A DNA stretch of 64,000 bases from an uncultured Aquimarina sp. Its GTDB lineage: Bacteria; Bacteroidota; Bacteroidia; Flavobacteriales; Flavobacteriaceae. This document shows positions 20,537 to 30,441 of the stretch, in pieces (position 1 is the first letter of the stretch; each line of letters begins with the position of its first letter). The position numbers and the translations under genes are program-made. The DNA lies in assembly GCA_947500505.1 (NCBI GenBank), contig CANMSL010000006.1, positions 124,001 to 188,000 of the forward strand, read 5' to 3'. Under the pieces are notes generated by a model. It saw nothing but the letters and a program-made list of their open reading frames with translations, searched no databases and was not told the origin of the DNA.

Positions 20537-21993
20537 TTACTTTCTTGATAATCCGGATTAGGTTCAGGAAATTTAGCATCCATATTTTGTAGCATATCTT
20601 TCATTTTTTGTTTCAATTCTGCCAATTTGTCTACAGATTTTTCTGTAAGATTATTACTTTCAGAAATATCACTTTTTAAATTATATAATTCATATCTATC
20701 GTCTTCATAAAAATATATTATCTTCCAATCTCCTTCTCGATAGGCAGTAGCCGGTTTACCTCTTTGTGGACTATAATGTGGTAGATGCCAGAGTAATCCA
20801 CGATGAGAAATAGAATCACCTTCGAAGACAGGTAGTAAACTCAATCCATCTGTTGTTCTTTCCTCTATACCGGTAATATCCATTATAGTGTTATAAAAAT
20901 CCTGAGCTATGACTGGGGTCGAATCGATTTTTACTTTTTTAATAACTTTTGGCCAACGAATAATTAAAGGTTCGCGAATGCCTCCTTCATAAACATATCC
21001 TTTCCCTTCTTTAAGCATACCATTATCGGTAGGTGGTGTATGTTTTGCAAAAGCAGGAACTTCGCGCACAGATAACCCTCCATTATCAGAAGTGAACAGT
21101 ACCAGAGTATTCTCTTCTACTCCAAACTCTTTTAACTTGGTTAAAATTCTACCAACATTTTGATCTATTGATTCCACCATAGCTGCATAATGAACATTTG
21201 GCATAGTACTTTCAGAGGTGTCAGTTCCTCTTTTCTTTTTATACTTTTCTACCAAATCTGCTTTTGCCTCAATAGGAACGTGAGGAGAATAATAATTTAA
21301 GCTAAGAAAAAAAGATGAATCCTTTTGCTTTTCAATATATTCTATGGCTTTTGTGGTTAAAACATCGGTTAGATAATCGCCTTCTTTGGAAGAATTTTGC
21401 AATTCTGGTTTTTCACCTTTATTAAAAAAAGGATAGAAAAAACTCTTAGGGAGTCCATTCCATGCACCAGCTATATTGACATCAAAACCTCTGTTATCTG
21501 GAGTAAACTTTCCGCCACCTAAATGCCACTTACCTATAAAAGCAGTATTATAATCTTTGGCTTTCAAGACTTCTGCTATCGTTTTAAATTTAGGGTTTAA
21601 CTGTTGTGCTATCGGCGGGGTTTTCAATTTCTGATTAGGACCAGGAGGGCGGTTCCCATGAATATGCTCTGTAATATTTACTCTAATGGGATGCAAACCT
21701 GTGATCAAACTTGCTCTTGAGGGACTACAAAGTGGTGCAGCAGCATATGCATCTGTGAATTTAATTCCTTCTTTTGCCAATTGATCGAGATTGGGTGTTT
21801 CAATAAAATCATTACCATAACATGACAGATCATACCAACCCAGGTCATCAGCTACAATCATAATGATATTAGGAGACCGATCCATACTATTTTTTTCTGG
21901 TGTACTATTATTTTGCTTTCCACAGGAGACAGCAAGTAATAACATTAGAATAATACTTAAATTTTTTAGAATTCTTTGCTTAAATCTTTTCAT
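20533..21993 (-). CDS. S1-family sulfatase
   Basis: NIIMIVADDLGWYDLSCYG; LCSPSRASLITG FGly motif; AFIGKWHLGG; 4-bp overlap with the downstream esterase-GH16 gene. Confidence 0.95.
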   Translation of the reverse strand: MKRFKQRILKNLSIILMLLLAVSCGKQNNSTPEKNSMDRSPNIIMIVADDLGWYDLSCYGNDFIETPNLDQLAKEGIKFTDAYAAAPLCSPSRASLITGLHPIRVNITEHIHGNRPPGPNQKLKTPPIAQQLNPKFKTIAEVLKAKDYNTAFIGKWHLGGGKFTPDNRGFDVNIAGAWNGLPKSFFYPFFNKGEKPELQNSSKEGDYLTDVLTTKAIEYIEKQKDSSFFLSLNYYSPHVPIEAKADLVEKYKKKRGTDTSESTMPNVHYAAMVESIDQNVGRILTKLKEFGVEENTLVLFTSDNGGLSVREVPAFAKHTPPTDNGMLKEGKGYVYEGGIREPLIIRWPKVIKKVKIDSTPVIAQDFYNTIMDITGIEERTTDGLSLLPVFEGDSISHRGLLWHLPHYSPQRGKPATAYREGDWKIIYFYEDDRYELYNLKSDISESNNLTEKSVDKLAELKQKMKDMLQNMDAKFPEPNPDYQESK

Positions 21994-22076
21994 TCAAATC
22001 TTACTTTTTATAAAAACTAAAGTTACTTATTGTAAAGCTTAAGTTCATCATGTACTTACCTGTATAATTATATTTA

Positions 22077-22095
22077 GCAGTAAAGTACAGGATAC
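22077..22095 (-). promoter_or_regulatory. Candidate operator (rc: GTATCCTGTACTTTACTGC)
   Basis: Matches sites upstream of susC and of the rhamnose operon; about 48 bp before the GH43 start. Confidence 0.45.
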
Positions 22096-22142
22096 TTTTC
22101 AATTCAAAATACACCAACTTTACAACATTATAAAACTTACAG

Positions 22143-23600
22143 ATGAAAAATGAGATCAATTGTAAACTAGCCGTATTTCTTTTAATAACAGCAGTTTCTT
22201 ATTCCCAAACCATTCATATAGACAATACAGCACCGCGACTTGATAATACCGGGAAAATTGTTGATGCTCACGACGGACGAATTATTCAATTCGGAGATAC
22301 ATTTTACTGGTATGGAACTTCTTATGGGACTACTAATGGTTTTACAACTAAAAATCACTATCGTTGTTATAGTTCTAAAGACTTAACTAATTGGAAATAC
22401 GAGGGGAAATTATTAGAAAATCAACCTGAAGGAGTATACTACAGACCTCATGTGATATACAATAAAAAAACTAAAAAATATATACTTTGGTATAACTGGT
22501 ACCCCAAATTATGGAACGGGCAATTTGGTGTGGCTGTAAGCGATACCCCGCAAGGTCCTTTTAAAATTGTAAACCAAAATGCTCAGATGCATTACTCCGA
22601 AATTGGTTTAGGCGATTTTGGTCTTTTTGTGGATGATGATGGTACCGGTTACATAAGCTATAATACGATTCAAAATCATCAAGTTTCTGTAGAAAAGTTA
22701 AAGGCTGATTACTTATCATCTACTTTGGAAAATGGAGGAGTTATCGCTGAGCATATGGAGGCGGGAACGATGTTTAAAAGAGATAACAAATATTATTTAT
22801 TAACTGACTACACTTGCTGTTTTTGTAATTATGGTTCCGGAGCAAGGGTTTATATCTCTGACCATCCACTTAAAGGATATGAATTTACCACAAACATCAA
22901 TCGCTATCCCGGCAGGTATTCTCCAATTCTGAAGGATACTGAAAAAAGAGGTACACTTTATGAAACATTATCAAAAAAAGAAAGCGGATTTGATACCATA
23001 GAGATTCTTTTTGATACCAAAGAAAATATTGATCAAATTAACCTTCACATTTTTACCGGCAATCGCCCTGAAAATTGTGGTGATGTAAATAATCCAAGGG
23101 TACATCCGCATATTTTGACTCCAGAATTTGAAATTTTTGAGTGGAAATATAATGAATGGAAAAAAATAGATTCTAAAAGTTCAGAAATTACAAAAACAGC
23201 TTTGAATGAACTAGTCCAGATTAAATTTAAACAAACTGTATCCGATCGTTTTAAAATTAAGCCTAAAGCAGCATCCTATCCTTATGATGATTTATACATC
23301 AACGAGGTTGAGACTATCTTGTCAGGTGAAATCATTTCTATGGACAACACAGTACTATACATTACCGGTCATAAAATCCCTGAAAAACCAATGATTCCTG
23401 CTCAGCAAGCATATGTTATGAAACTTAATACCATAGAAGGAGAAAAGTTTACATGGATTGGCGATCTTTGGGGATCAGCTTCGGATAATATCAAAGGACA
23501 CGATTATCAATATTGGAGTGCTCCGTTAGAATTTAATCAGGACGGAACTATAAAATCCATGAAATGGGCAGATCAATGGTATGTTGAACTGAAGAAATAA
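22143..23600 (+). CDS. Secreted family-43-like glycosyl hydrolase (five-blade propeller) with C-terminal beta domain
   Basis: DAHDGRIIQFGDTFYWYGTSYGTTNGF, SSKDLTNWKYEG, VYYRPHVIYNKKTKKYILWYNW, GLGDFGLFVDDDGTGYISY. Confidence 0.85.
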   Translation: MKNEINCKLAVFLLITAVSYSQTIHIDNTAPRLDNTGKIVDAHDGRIIQFGDTFYWYGTSYGTTNGFTTKNHYRCYSSKDLTNWKYEGKLLENQPEGVYYRPHVIYNKKTKKYILWYNWYPKLWNGQFGVAVSDTPQGPFKIVNQNAQMHYSEIGLGDFGLFVDDDGTGYISYNTIQNHQVSVEKLKADYLSSTLENGGVIAEHMEAGTMFKRDNKYYLLTDYTCCFCNYGSGARVYISDHPLKGYEFTTNINRYPGRYSPILKDTEKRGTLYETLSKKESGFDTIEILFDTKENIDQINLHIFTGNRPENCGDVNNPRVHPHILTPEFEIFEWKYNEWKKIDSKSSEITKTALNELVQIKFKQTVSDRFKIKPKAASYPYDDLYINEVETILSGEIISMDNTVLYITGHKIPEKPMIPAQQAYVMKLNTIEGEKFTWIGDLWGSASDNIKGHDYQYWSAPLEFNQDGTIKSMKWADQWYVELKK

Positions 23601-23619
23601 CTTTACTGAAGTTGAGAAG

Positions 23620-24666
23620 TTATTTAGAAGGTATGTTAAGTTGATTTCCGATACCAATAATAACTGTAGAAGCCATAAGTATTAGCAAGCCAAGTGTTAG
23701 TGTTAAAATAACTTTTTTACTTACACCTTTCCATTCTTTGGTAATCAATCCCCACATTGTACTAAAAATGATGATAAAAGCCATATGTAATGTCCAGCTT
23801 GCAAAGTCGTGTTCGCTCATTTGCGTTGACCCCATCCCATAAAACATAAATTGACAATACCAGGTCGTACCGGCAATAGCAGCAAAAAAATAATTTCTTT
23901 TTAAAGGCATCTTTTCACTACAGTAATCTTTATATGTTTTCTTTTTAATATTCAGATAAGCGCACCAAATAAAATTAGAAGTGAATCCTCCTGCCAGAAT
24001 CACTATAAATACAGGGCCATTTTGCCATAATACCGGAGCATTATTCTGTATTGCCAAATCAGAAATTGGAGCTCCTGCGGCTATACCAAAGGCAAAACAC
24101 GCACTTAGTACACCCGCAAATACAGCAACAACAATTCCTTTTTTAATATTAAATTCTTTAACTCCTTGTCGTTTTTCTTCATCAGAAAGTTGCTTATCCT
24201 TTAGTATCCCAGCTTTGCCACATATAACAATTCCAATTAAACACACTCCGATTCCAGTAAGGACTACTAAACCGGATGTAGTTTCGAGTAATATGTTAAA
24301 CTTTCCTTCATAAATAGGTGGTATCAAGGTTCCGAAAGCTGCGGTAAGCCCCAAAGCTAATGCCATACCGAGAGACATCCCCAAATACCGCATCGTCATG
24401 CCAAAGGCTAATCCACCTATTCCCCAAAGTACGCCAAAAAAAAAGGTCCAAAACAACGTAGAGAACTCAGCTTTTGATAAAATATTAACTGTCTCCGGAA
24501 CGGTAAGTAGTGAAACTAACCATGGAATGATCAACCATGCGAAGATTCCATTAACCAACCAGCCACTTTCCCACGACCAATTTTTTATTTTTTTTATGGG
24601 CAGATAGAATGAACCTGCAGCGAAACCGCCTATGGCGTGAAAGAATATACCAAGGAATGAATTCAT
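23620..24666 (-). CDS. rhaT: L-rhamnose/H+ symporter (RhaT family)
   Basis: About 10 hydrophobic segments; N-term GIFFHAIGGFAAGSFYLPIKKIKNWSWE; GTTWYCQFMFYGMG; located 3' of an alpha-rhamnosidase gene. Confidence 0.85.
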   Translation of the reverse strand: MNSFLGIFFHAIGGFAAGSFYLPIKKIKNWSWESGWLVNGIFAWLIIPWLVSLLTVPETVNILSKAEFSTLFWTFFFGVLWGIGGLAFGMTMRYLGMSLGMALALGLTAAFGTLIPPIYEGKFNILLETTSGLVVLTGIGVCLIGIVICGKAGILKDKQLSDEEKRQGVKEFNIKKGIVVAVFAGVLSACFAFGIAAGAPISDLAIQNNAPVLWQNGPVFIVILAGGFTSNFIWCAYLNIKKKTYKDYCSEKMPLKRNYFFAAIAGTTWYCQFMFYGMGSTQMSEHDFASWTLHMAFIIIFSTMWGLITKEWKGVSKKVILTLTLGLLILMASTVIIGIGNQLNIPSK

Positions 24667-24691
24667 ATCATAATTTTAGATTTTTAGCATG

Positions 24692-26107
24692 CTAACAAAT
24701 TTTTATGTGCTCAATATTTAATAAGTCAGCTATTTTCGAAATCACAGAAGCATTGTGTCCAGTTCCTATAGCACAATGATGTGAGGGACCGGCCATTGAC
24801 CAGGTATTTATAAATTCCCTTACGGAAATTGCAAACTTATAACGCGAATTAGTATTGCCAATTTGAAGTGTAGGACCGTCTACAGATGCTCCTTCGGCAG
24901 TTAGTAAATACACCTCTCCAGAACCATTTTGACAAACAGATAATAGCGTGACCGGACCATTAGAAACCTTCATTTGTATAGACAAACCTTTTCCAGGTTT
25001 TCCGTGGTACACCGGTAACGGCACCAATCCAACCTTTCCTTCAGCTATTGTAAAATGTGCAGGCCCATCGTGACCTAATAAAACAACTTCATCTTCAAAA
25101 TCCAGAGCATAAAATTCTGAGAAAGAACCTCCGCATCCTAATATGTCCAATATTTTCATTGCCTGAACATTTTTTATTTCACATTCACCTGCCACTGGTA
25201 TATTTTTTCCGGTCAATAAGGTAAATCCAGGAATTAACGAGGTAACAATATTTTCATAGATTGGATCTCCGTCACCTTCATAATAATAAGCCAGAGAGCC
25301 TAACTGGAATTTTTCGACTAAAATATCCAACGCTACAGATGTTTGAGCCGCTCTTTTCAGTTCTTCCTCGCTACACTCATCAGCAACTTCAAATATGCGC
25401 TTGAATTCTTCTATCTTATCCAAAGTTTGTTTCTCAAGTACATTACCTCTTATATTTTTAAGGGTTCCGAATTCAATGATTTCGAAATGATTGCCAAAAG
25501 TAGCAGCTTGCTGGGTAAGATCGCTATATACATCTAACATCCCATTATAATAATGCCCTAAAACCCCTACTCGATTATTACTCAAGTTTTTGACAACATC
25601 TATGGCCTTTATGAATTCTTCTATCTCATTCCAAACATAAGTTTCAGTTAAATATCCCGAAATCAAATGAAATTTGATGCTGGCCCTGTTAAAAACACTG
25701 GCTATTTCCGGGGCAACGCAACTCTGGCAATGTGCCAACCATTCACCCGTCATCTTACCCCTATCACCAATGTCATTAAATTTTTTATAATCAATAGCCT
25801 TTACAGGTTGAAGATTTAGAACAATCAATGGAACTTTAGTTTTTTGAGCCACAGGTAGTAAATTGTGAGACAATGCATATGTAGAAATAAACAGAAAGAT
25901 ACAATCTATATTTTCTCTATTAAATACTTCAGCTGCACTATTTGCTTTAAAAGGATTGTCGACCATTCCGGCATCGACAACCTCAACTCCAAAATCTTCT
26001 ATTTTCCTTTGAATTTCTTTCTGATACTCTATTAAACGTTCCTTTAATCCATCAAACTGATCCCAATATGTATCTAAACCTATACCAAATAACCCTACTT
26101 TACTCAT
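24692..26107 (-). CDS. L-fucose/L-arabinose isomerase-family sugar isomerase
   Basis: GLFGIGLDTYWDQFDGLKERL, IFLFISTYALSHNLLPV, GPSHHCAIGTGHNASVISKIADLL. Confidence 0.8.
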   Translation of the reverse strand: MSKVGLFGIGLDTYWDQFDGLKERLIEYQKEIQRKIEDFGVEVVDAGMVDNPFKANSAAEVFNRENIDCIFLFISTYALSHNLLPVAQKTKVPLIVLNLQPVKAIDYKKFNDIGDRGKMTGEWLAHCQSCVAPEIASVFNRASIKFHLISGYLTETYVWNEIEEFIKAIDVVKNLSNNRVGVLGHYYNGMLDVYSDLTQQAATFGNHFEIIEFGTLKNIRGNVLEKQTLDKIEEFKRIFEVADECSEEELKRAAQTSVALDILVEKFQLGSLAYYYEGDGDPIYENIVTSLIPGFTLLTGKNIPVAGECEIKNVQAMKILDILGCGGSFSEFYALDFEDEVVLLGHDGPAHFTIAEGKVGLVPLPVYHGKPGKGLSIQMKVSNGPVTLLSVCQNGSGEVYLLTAEGASVDGPTLQIGNTNSRYKFAISVREFINTWSMAGPSHHCAIGTGHNASVISKIADLLNIEHIKIC

Positions 26108-26118
26108 AAAATTTAGTA

Positions 26119-28419
26119 TTAATTAGCTTTAATTTCGTGAACACCAGAAGAAATTTCGAAGACATTATACCCTTTCTCCTCTGTATGAATCATTTTAGTA
26201 CTATTTATTTTTATTTCTTTATATTTAGAAGGAATATAAACCGTAGCCTTTGTATTCTCCGGAATAGTTAAATTCAGAGAATAAGTATTTTCATTTTTTA
26301 ATTCTACTTTAATTTCTCCCTTGACACTTGATACGGTTGCTTTGATATGTTTTAAAAATCCAGGCTGTGGTTTTATCCGAAACGTTTCATATCCCGGAGA
26401 TGTTGGAGTTATCCCTGCGGCATATTGGTAAAGTAAAGTTAATCCACCCCCACTCCATGCGTGATTAGTAGTACCGCCTCCAAAACCTTCAGCACCGATA
26501 CCCCAACCTTCCCACAACGTAGTATAAGTTGTATCAAGCACCATCGTCGAAAAACGTTCTTTCATTCGTTTCAGAGCATAATCAGGATACTCCATCTGAT
26601 AAAGTGCTTCTAACACATATTTTTCCATATACGGGCTTGCGTGTTTTTGGGTCTGCAACACCTTATAAATGTCTTCAAACTTGTCTGAGTCTGCTAAACC
26701 AGCTACTACCGCTAGCCCTTGTGATCGATCATCGGTTATTCCCTGGTAGTTATCAGACCTATAATGGTCTCTCTTCCAAAAATTTTTATTAAAGGCAATT
26801 TTAAAATTTTTCATCAATCGGGTCACAGAATCTGATTCTTTTTTATTCCCCAAAACATCCGACATATTTTTATATCCCTCGAGCGCTAAATAATACTGGG
26901 TATTTATTATAATTGGAATATCACGATTAGATCCCCAATCGCCCCAAATCCAACCTCCTTTTCTTATCGTTGCCGTACCATCTTCCTTAATTTTCCATAA
27001 AGACAGATATTTCTTGACCGGTGTATATACATTCTTAAGCGTTTCCAAATCACCTGTGTTCAAATAATAATTCCAAAATCCATAATAACCAACACTGGCT
27101 AGCATTTGTCCTGGTAATTCTTTATCCCAATTACCTGAAGGCATAGGAGAAAAGATTGTGCTATCGGGGCGTTGCCAATTCATCAGTTCCAGCATACCTT
27201 TTTTGACTAGCGCATCCGCCTTTCGATCCAAAGCATAAAAAGCTTCACCGCTTTCCAGAACAACATCACCCCACCATTGTGCTCGTTCCCTATCAGGGCA
27301 ATCCATATAATTATCCCGCATGGTCACGTATAGGGTTCGAACTGCTTTTTCGCACATCAGATTGTAAAATTCATCATCCACTTGGATACTACCATCAAAA
27401 TTGGTATCATAACCTGTTTCTCTATATTTAAGATCTAAAATCTCTATTCCTTTAGGAATTATATAATACATCTTTTCTCCATTGATCCAACCTAACGATT
27501 CATATTCCTGCTCTCCGCTTGTGGTTACATATTCTGCTCGCATATTATATTCACTACCACCTTTATAATGATCTGTAAGCATGGTAATTTTTTTACCTGT
27601 TTTGGTCTTCACCTTTAGATAAGGTGTAACTTGCGCATTGTAAGGAAGTTTACATTTTATAGTATCCCCATTACTTAGAAAAGGAAAATTCATCTTATTT
27701 TCATAGTTCTTCAATCCAAAATCCTTCCAAAAAGGGATAGGTCTTTTGAGTAATTGATTCCAAGGAGGGCAAACTCCTTGACAGACAACTTTAGCTTCTG
27801 GCCAATCAGTATCATTAAAATCAGGTTGTACCCAATCAGGTATGTCTTTTCGGGCATCAAACACAATATTGGATTCCGGAAGCCTCCAATTAGGTTGTGG
27901 ACCTTCACTTTTAAAGATGTACGCAGGATGTGGTATAGCCTTCCAGGTTTTGTCTGTTTCGAGTATACGTTGACTATTTTGGTAGATTTCTGCAATCAAT
28001 CCTGCTTTACCACTGGATTTATGGGTCATACCTTCCTTTCCAAAAAACCAAACCAAAATTGCTATTGTGTTTTTTCCGTCCTGTAAAACATCACTTACAT
28101 CAACCTCATCGTAATAGGTGTCTTTAGGAGTAGGTCCTCTTTTCAATCCTCCTTCGAAAACTAAGAGTTCTCCATTGATCCATAACCAGTATTTAGAATC
28201 TACTGCTAATCGTAAAGTTGTCGATGTAGTATCTTTTGTAAAGTCAAATGATTTTCTAAAAGCAAGCCAGGCATTTTTTTCAGGTAGAGAATCTTGAGTG
28301 GAAATCCAACTAGCCTTCCAATCCTTAGCAGCAGGTGTTTTTCTTATTACTGAAGAAGAAATATTTTCATTTTTACAAGAGATTGTAAATAGAATTACTA
28401 TTACGAAGTACCACTTCAT
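26119..28419 (-). CDS. Alpha-L-rhamnosidase (GH78)
   Basis: WKASWIS N-term, LRLAVDSKYWLWINGE, DNYMDCPDRERAQWWGDVVLESGEAFYAL, TTLWEGWG, TNHAWSGGGLTLLYQYAAGI. Confidence 0.93.
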   Translation of the reverse strand: MKWYFVIVILFTISCKNENISSSVIRKTPAAKDWKASWISTQDSLPEKNAWLAFRKSFDFTKDTTSTTLRLAVDSKYWLWINGELLVFEGGLKRGPTPKDTYYDEVDVSDVLQDGKNTIAILVWFFGKEGMTHKSSGKAGLIAEIYQNSQRILETDKTWKAIPHPAYIFKSEGPQPNWRLPESNIVFDARKDIPDWVQPDFNDTDWPEAKVVCQGVCPPWNQLLKRPIPFWKDFGLKNYENKMNFPFLSNGDTIKCKLPYNAQVTPYLKVKTKTGKKITMLTDHYKGGSEYNMRAEYVTTSGEQEYESLGWINGEKMYYIIPKGIEILDLKYRETGYDTNFDGSIQVDDEFYNLMCEKAVRTLYVTMRDNYMDCPDRERAQWWGDVVLESGEAFYALDRKADALVKKGMLELMNWQRPDSTIFSPMPSGNWDKELPGQMLASVGYYGFWNYYLNTGDLETLKNVYTPVKKYLSLWKIKEDGTATIRKGGWIWGDWGSNRDIPIIINTQYYLALEGYKNMSDVLGNKKESDSVTRLMKNFKIAFNKNFWKRDHYRSDNYQGITDDRSQGLAVVAGLADSDKFEDIYKVLQTQKHASPYMEKYVLEALYQMEYPDYALKRMKERFSTMVLDTTYTTLWEGWGIGAEGFGGGTTNHAWSGGGLTLLYQYAAGITPTSPGYETFRIKPQPGFLKHIKATVSSVKGEIKVELKNENTYSLNLTIPENTKATVYIPSKYKEIKINSTKMIHTEEKGYNVFEISSGVHEIKAN

Positions 28420-28969
28420 AGATTATTGATTTTAGAATTACTTTCCAAAATAGAACAAAGAAAAGTAAAAACTGTCATGTTGTATCCTGAAGGTACGTTT
28501 TTACGCTATAATTTTTATACTAAAAAGTATAGGTGTATATTGTAGGAATTTTAAAAGATTCAAGAGATCTCCCATCAAGACTTCATGTAATGTCTACTCT
28601 TACTCCTATTTGCTTATGATTGAAATTTACTGTAATGGTTTTTCCGAATTGCAGCTCTTCGATTCGACTGACTTTTTTTATTTGATTTTGTGTATATGCC
28701 TACACACTAAAACTAAACTAAAAGGTGTATTATAGTCTTTTATTCTCAATACTTTTCTTTGCTGAATTCTGCCTGTATTGCAAGTTCTTTATTTTTATTA
28801 CTATAAAGAACTTTTTCAATGAGGCTAAATCTATCTTTTCTATCAATTAATTGTGGCTATGTGGGGTAAGATAAATTGACTAACTCAATTCTAAAGATAG
28901 ATTTAACCAACATTGACTAAATAATAACTAAAACAATTTAATCAAACTAATACTATTATTTCTATTTCA

Positions 28970-30427
28970 TTATTCCCATCCAGGAGTTTGTTCGAAACCA
29001 AATTCTTCTACTTGTCCAAGTGGAATTCCTAATAATGTTCTGATATTGGTATAAGCATCAGGGGATACAGTTACTTTTTCTGCCTTTTGATCTACTCCGT
29101 GAGCAGTCATTACGTCTACAGCTCTACCTGTCCTTACCAGATCAAACCATCTGTGATTTTCAAAGGCTAATTCTCTCCTTCTCTCATCGGCAATTGTCTG
29201 ATCCATATCAGCTAATTCTGAGGCTGTTAATGAAGGATCAGGCAATCCTGCTCTGTTACGAAGTTGTTCGATAATCGATACAGGATTTCCACCTCCAGCT
29301 TCGTTATAACATTCTGCTAGCATTAATAAAGCATCTGCATATCGAAACATTGGGAAATTGACATTTTGCAATCCTATATCCACGAAACCAAAATCAAATT
29401 TGCTCATCCAAGGCTCTATGGTAACACCATCATCATAAAACGAAATATTATGAGTAAAACGTTCATCTTGTGGGTCATAAAGATCAATCAAGTCCTGAGT
29501 TGGTTGATTCTGCCCTGCTCTAGATCCGGCAGGCCCACTTGTCCCCAAAATATCATTACCACTGTTAAAAGGAACAAATCTGGAAACGAAATTTGATGCT
29601 TGTCCTAAAGCAAAAGAATATTGTATCTCGAAAACGGATTCACTATTATTCTTATTATTAGGATTAAAAATACTGGCATAACTAGATTGTAATGAATATC
29701 CGAATCCCTGCATGTCTTCTAATAGTAATCGGGCCTCATCAAACTCCTGTAATACCATATGTATTTTAGCTTTTAACATAGTAGCAGCTCCTTTAGTCGC
29801 CCTACCTGTTTCAGTTTCTCCTGTACCAGGTAAAAAATCAATTGCTTGCTGAACATCTTCTAAAATATTATTGTAGACTTGCGCTACAGGAACTCGGGCT
29901 AAGAACTGATCTGTAAATATTTCATCTGGAGAATCTCCGGCTGATGTCACGTAAGGTACATCACCAAAAAGCTGTGCTAAATTAAAGTAAAACCAGCTGC
30001 GTAAAAACAATATTTCTCCTCGTCTTATATCTCTTTTATCTTCATTTAAAAACTCTACATTATCTAAATTTTCTAATGCAAAGTTACATCTGGAAATTCC
30101 CGAATATGAAGTCCCCCAATATGTACCTAAATTTGGGTTTGCTGACAACATTAAGAATTCATCTACTTCTTCGTTGGCCAGACCTCCTCTATCAGACGGA
30201 TTAAACTGAAATGATGTATTGTCCGATCTGTTTTCTCCAAAACGCCAATGAGCTCCATTCATTAAACCTCTATTGGTATTATAAATTCCTGCAACCGCTT
30301 CATTAAGCTGGTCTTCGGTCTCGAAGAAACCTTGTGGAGTCTGGAACGTTTCTGGAGTCTCATCCAAAAAATCGTCACAACCTATAAAGGCTAATAAACT
30401 TATAAAATATAATATTCTAATTTTCAT
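28970..30427 (-). CDS. susD: SusD/RagB-family outer-membrane glycan-binding lipoprotein
   Basis: Lipobox AFIGCDDFLDETPE; ILFLRSWFYFNLAQLFGDVPYVT; ADALLMLAECYNEAG; RRRELAFENHRWFDLVRTG. Confidence 0.95.
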   Translation of the reverse strand: MKIRILYFISLLAFIGCDDFLDETPETFQTPQGFFETEDQLNEAVAGIYNTNRGLMNGAHWRFGENRSDNTSFQFNPSDRGGLANEEVDEFLMLSANPNLGTYWGTSYSGISRCNFALENLDNVEFLNEDKRDIRRGEILFLRSWFYFNLAQLFGDVPYVTSAGDSPDEIFTDQFLARVPVAQVYNNILEDVQQAIDFLPGTGETETGRATKGAATMLKAKIHMVLQEFDEARLLLEDMQGFGYSLQSSYASIFNPNNKNNSESVFEIQYSFALGQASNFVSRFVPFNSGNDILGTSGPAGSRAGQNQPTQDLIDLYDPQDERFTHNISFYDDGVTIEPWMSKFDFGFVDIGLQNVNFPMFRYADALLMLAECYNEAGGGNPVSIIEQLRNRAGLPDPSLTASELADMDQTIADERRRELAFENHRWFDLVRTGRAVDVMTAHGVDQKAEKVTVSPDAYTNIRTLLGIPLGQVEEFGFEQTPGWE

Positions 30428-30441
30428 ATCTCTAATTTTTT

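Noticed and set aside
24398-24607. Antisense ORF over rhaT
   Set aside because: Shadow ORF of a conserved coding frame.
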